A DNA stretch of 62,073 nucleotides, taken from assembly GCA_019232795.1 (NCBI GenBank), contig JAFANH010000046.1:1-62073 (forward strand). Direction: 5' to 3'. Under the pieces are notes generated by a model that saw only the letters and a program-made list of their open reading frames with translations, ran no database searches and was not told the origin of the DNA. This document shows, in pieces, positions 60,609-62,073 of the stretch. Both the position numbers and the translations under genes were made by a program. How positions within the stretch are numbered: the stretch's first letter is position 1; every line of letters begins with the position of its first letter. The stretch is from Burkholderiaceae bacterium. GTDB taxonomy: Bacteria > Pseudomonadota > Gammaproteobacteria > Burkholderiales > Burkholderiaceae_D.

Positions 60609-61049
60609 ATGTCGAACACTTTGGAAGAGCGCTTCACCAGCGCTTTGCACAATACGGCGCGCGCCTGGAAAGCGGCGGTGGACCGGCGCCTAAAATACCT
60701 GGGCTTGAGCCAGGCCAGCTGGACCACGATAGCGGCGGTGGCCAAGGCCGGACAGCCGATGTCGCAAATCGAATTGGCTAACCGTCTCGGCGTCGAGGCC
60801 GCGACCATGGTGGCCATGATAGACCGCCTGGTGAAAGCCGACTTGGTGGCGCGCGAAGCGTCGGCGCAAGACCGGCGCGTCAAGTTCGTCGTATTGACCG
60901 GCGCCGGCACGGCGCTCTATGCCAAGGTCAGGGCCGAGGCCGACGCCTTTCGCACCGAAATGCTGGCCAAGGTCGACGTCCAGCAATTGCAGATTGCCAC
61001 CGAATTGCTCGAGCATCTGCAAGGCGTGACCGAAGCCGCGACGACCTGA
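60609..61049 (+). CDS. MarR family transcriptional regulator
   Basis: 146 residues. Winged helix-turn-helix: QASWTTIAAVAKAGQPMSQIELANRLGVEAATMVAMIDRLVKADLVAREASAQDRRVKFVVLTGAG contains the recognition helix and the conserved D-x-R wing. Divergent from the emrB-OMF-emrA operon, so it most likely represses the pump and is released by ligands. GAGGAAAA gives the start at 60609. Also just upstream of an RND pump gene, which could be co-regulated. Confidence 0.93.
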   Translation: MSNTLEERFTSALHNTARAWKAAVDRRLKYLGLSQASWTTIAAVAKAGQPMSQIELANRLGVEAATMVAMIDRLVKADLVAREASAQDRRVKFVVLTGAGTALYAKVRAEADAFRTEMLAKVDVQQLQIATELLEHLQGVTEAATT

Positions 61050-61104
61050 GTCGAACGCCATTTACAAATATCCGCTAACATTTTCGGTTGCCGATCGAAA
61101 TCCC

Positions 61105-61148
61105 GATCCAAGCCCGATCTAAGCCGGATCTAGGCCCGCCCCAAGCCC
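61105..61148. repeat. Four tandem 11-bp units GATCYAAGCCC
   Basis: Units at 61105, 61116, 61127 and 61138 (GATCCAAGCCC, GATCTAAGCCG, GATCTAGGCCC, GCCCCAAGCCC), in the 131-bp gap between marR and the RND gene. Confidence 0.8.
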
Positions 61149-61180
61149 GATAGCAACATCAGCACGGAAAAGCATTAAAA

Positions 61181-62073
61181 ATGTGGATTGTACAAATAGC
61201 ATTGCGCCGGCCATACACCTTTATCGTGATGGCCTTGTTGATTCTGTTGTCGACGCCGCTCGTCCTCTCGCGCATGGCGACCGACATCTTCCCGGACATC
61301 AATATCCCGGTCATCAGCATCATCTGGAACTATGGCGGCATGTCGGCCCAGGAAATGGGCCAGCGTTTCGCGGCGGGTAATGAGCGCTTCCTGACCACCA
61401 CCGTCAACGACATCGAACACGTCGAATCGCAATCGCTGGCCGGCACCTCCATCATCAAGATCTTTTTCCAGCCGAACGCCAATATCCAGACCGCCATCGC
61501 GCAGGTGGTGGCGATCGAACAGTCGGCGGTGCGCGCCATGCCGGTCGGCACCACGCCGCCGCTCATCATCAAATACTCGGCATCGAGCGTGCCGGTGATT
61601 CAGCTTGGTCTGTCCAGCCCGACCATGACCGAGCAGGGCTTGTTCGATACCGCCGTCAACTTTTTGCGGCCGCAATTGATCACGATACCGGGCGCTGCGA
61701 TTCCCTACCCCTATGGCGGCAAGCTGCGCCTGGTGTCGGTCGACCTCGATAACCAGGCGCTGCTGGCCAAGGGCCTGACGCCATCCGACGTGGTCAATGC
61801 AGTCAACGCGCAAAACCTGACGCTGCCGACCGGCACCGCGAAAATCGACGCCACCGAATACACGGTCAGCCTGAACGGCTCGCCCGATACCATCGCCGGC
61901 CTCAACAGTATCCCGGTGCTGGCCAAGAACGGCACTACCACCTATCTGTCGGAAGTGGCGCGCGTGCGCGACGGCTTCTCGCCGCAGACCAACATCGTGC
62001 GCCAGAACGGCCAGCGCGGCGTCTTGCTGTCCATCCTCAAGAACGGCGGCGCTTCCACGCTCGACATCGTCAA
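61181..62073 (+). CDS. RND efflux pump permease (N-terminal part)
   Basis: The first 297 codons of an RND permease that continues beyond the right edge. Opening MWIVQIALRRPYTFIVMALLILLSTPLVLSRMATDIFPDINIPVISIIWNYGGMSAQEMGQRF is typical of a HAE-1/CzcA-like permease; pore domain text NDIEHVESQSLAGTSIIKIFFQPNANIQTAIAQVVAIEQSA and GAAIPYPYGGKLRLVSVDLDNQALLAKGLTPSDVVNAVNAQN follow. The ATG at 61181 follows AGCATTAAAA with no strong ribosome site. Follows marR in the same direction. A membrane fusion protein partner, if any, lies outside. Confidence 0.92.
   Translation, partial: MWIVQIALRRPYTFIVMALLILLSTPLVLSRMATDIFPDINIPVISIIWNYGGMSAQEMGQRFAAGNERFLTTTVNDIEHVESQSLAGTSIIKIFFQPNANIQTAIAQVVAIEQSAVRAMPVGTTPPLIIKYSASSVPVIQLGLSSPTMTEQGLFDTAVNFLRPQLITIPGAAIPYPYGGKLRLVSVDLDNQALLAKGLTPSDVVNAVNAQNLTLPTGTAKIDATEYTVSLNGSPDTIAGLNSIPVLAKNGTTTYLSEVARVRDGFSPQTNIVRQNGQRGVLLSILKNGGASTLDIV

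Noticed and set aside
1-62073. tRNA, rRNA and CRISPR
   Set aside because: No T-loop-like GGTTCGAATCC with a matching acceptor stem, no 16S/23S segments, and no regularly spaced repeats with unique spacers were seen; the only tandem array (61105-61148) has no spacers.

Overview
This window most likely comes from a GC-rich betaproteobacterium of the Burkholderiales, probably Oxalobacteraceae-like (Herminiimonas, Collimonas, Janthinobacterium or Massilia neighbourhood). I infer this from a single-chain ~1190-residue indolepyruvate ferredoxin oxidoreductase, a fused isobutyryl-CoA mutase IcmF, a PilU ATPase, Burkholderiales-style GTCCCCGC and CCCTCTCCC palindromic repeats, and overall protein flavour. 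No rRNA, tRNA, CRISPR array, phage or transposase gene was seen. The stretch reads as chromosomal core plus accessory genes.

Layout. 1-1751 (minus): a branched-chain amino acid type ABC system (LivG, LivF, start of a binding protein). 1752-2356: a gene-free stretch with a cluster of DnaA-box-like 9-mers next to an AT-rich tract. 2357-9020: DHA2 exporter, SppA, a Tat-exported DUF882 lipoprotein, two acetyltransferases, a secreted truncated haemoglobin and a DMT transporter. 9274-17884: the giant indolepyruvate oxidoreductase, IcmF with a palindromic operator, a DJ-1/PfpI isonitrile-hydratase-like enzyme and an O-methyltransferase. 18070-24748 (minus): a FAD protein and the stress operon prkA-yeaH-spoVR. 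25016-30892: YcaQ, a YhiN-like flavoprotein coupled to a threonine-aldolase-like enzyme, FolE and PilU. 31148-34615: small envelope proteins (two lipoproteins, an OmpA-like barrel, small secreted proteins). 34689-43647: MgtC, a TPR plus ATP-grasp-like protein, NudC, an FKBP lipoprotein, AroG, an HExxH membrane protein, an isochorismatase-like hydrolase, a 3-hydroxybutyrate dehydrogenase and a patatin.

44838-55160 is the centrepiece: eleven co-directional, mostly overlapping genes that look like a compact aryl-polyene-type (APE) locus. They encode an ACP, a COG4648 membrane protein, a fused AMP-ligase/hot-dog dehydratase, an LpxL-type acyltransferase, a LolA-like carrier, an MMPL exporter, a ketosynthase, a chain-length-factor-like partner, a dehydratase, a ketoreductase and a GT2 glycosyltransferase. 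A lipoprotein polysaccharide deacetylase is divergent from it and a binding-protein-like gene follows. The last part (56123-62073) holds an EmrA/OMF/EmrB tripartite pump divergent from a MarR regulator, with palindromic sites between them, followed by the start of an RND pump.

Repeats worth noting are BIME-like CCCTCTCCC pairs (one supplies the end of a coding sequence), a separate GTCCCCGC hairpin family, and a 286-bp structured element with 23-bp perfect terminal inverted repeats abutting nudC.
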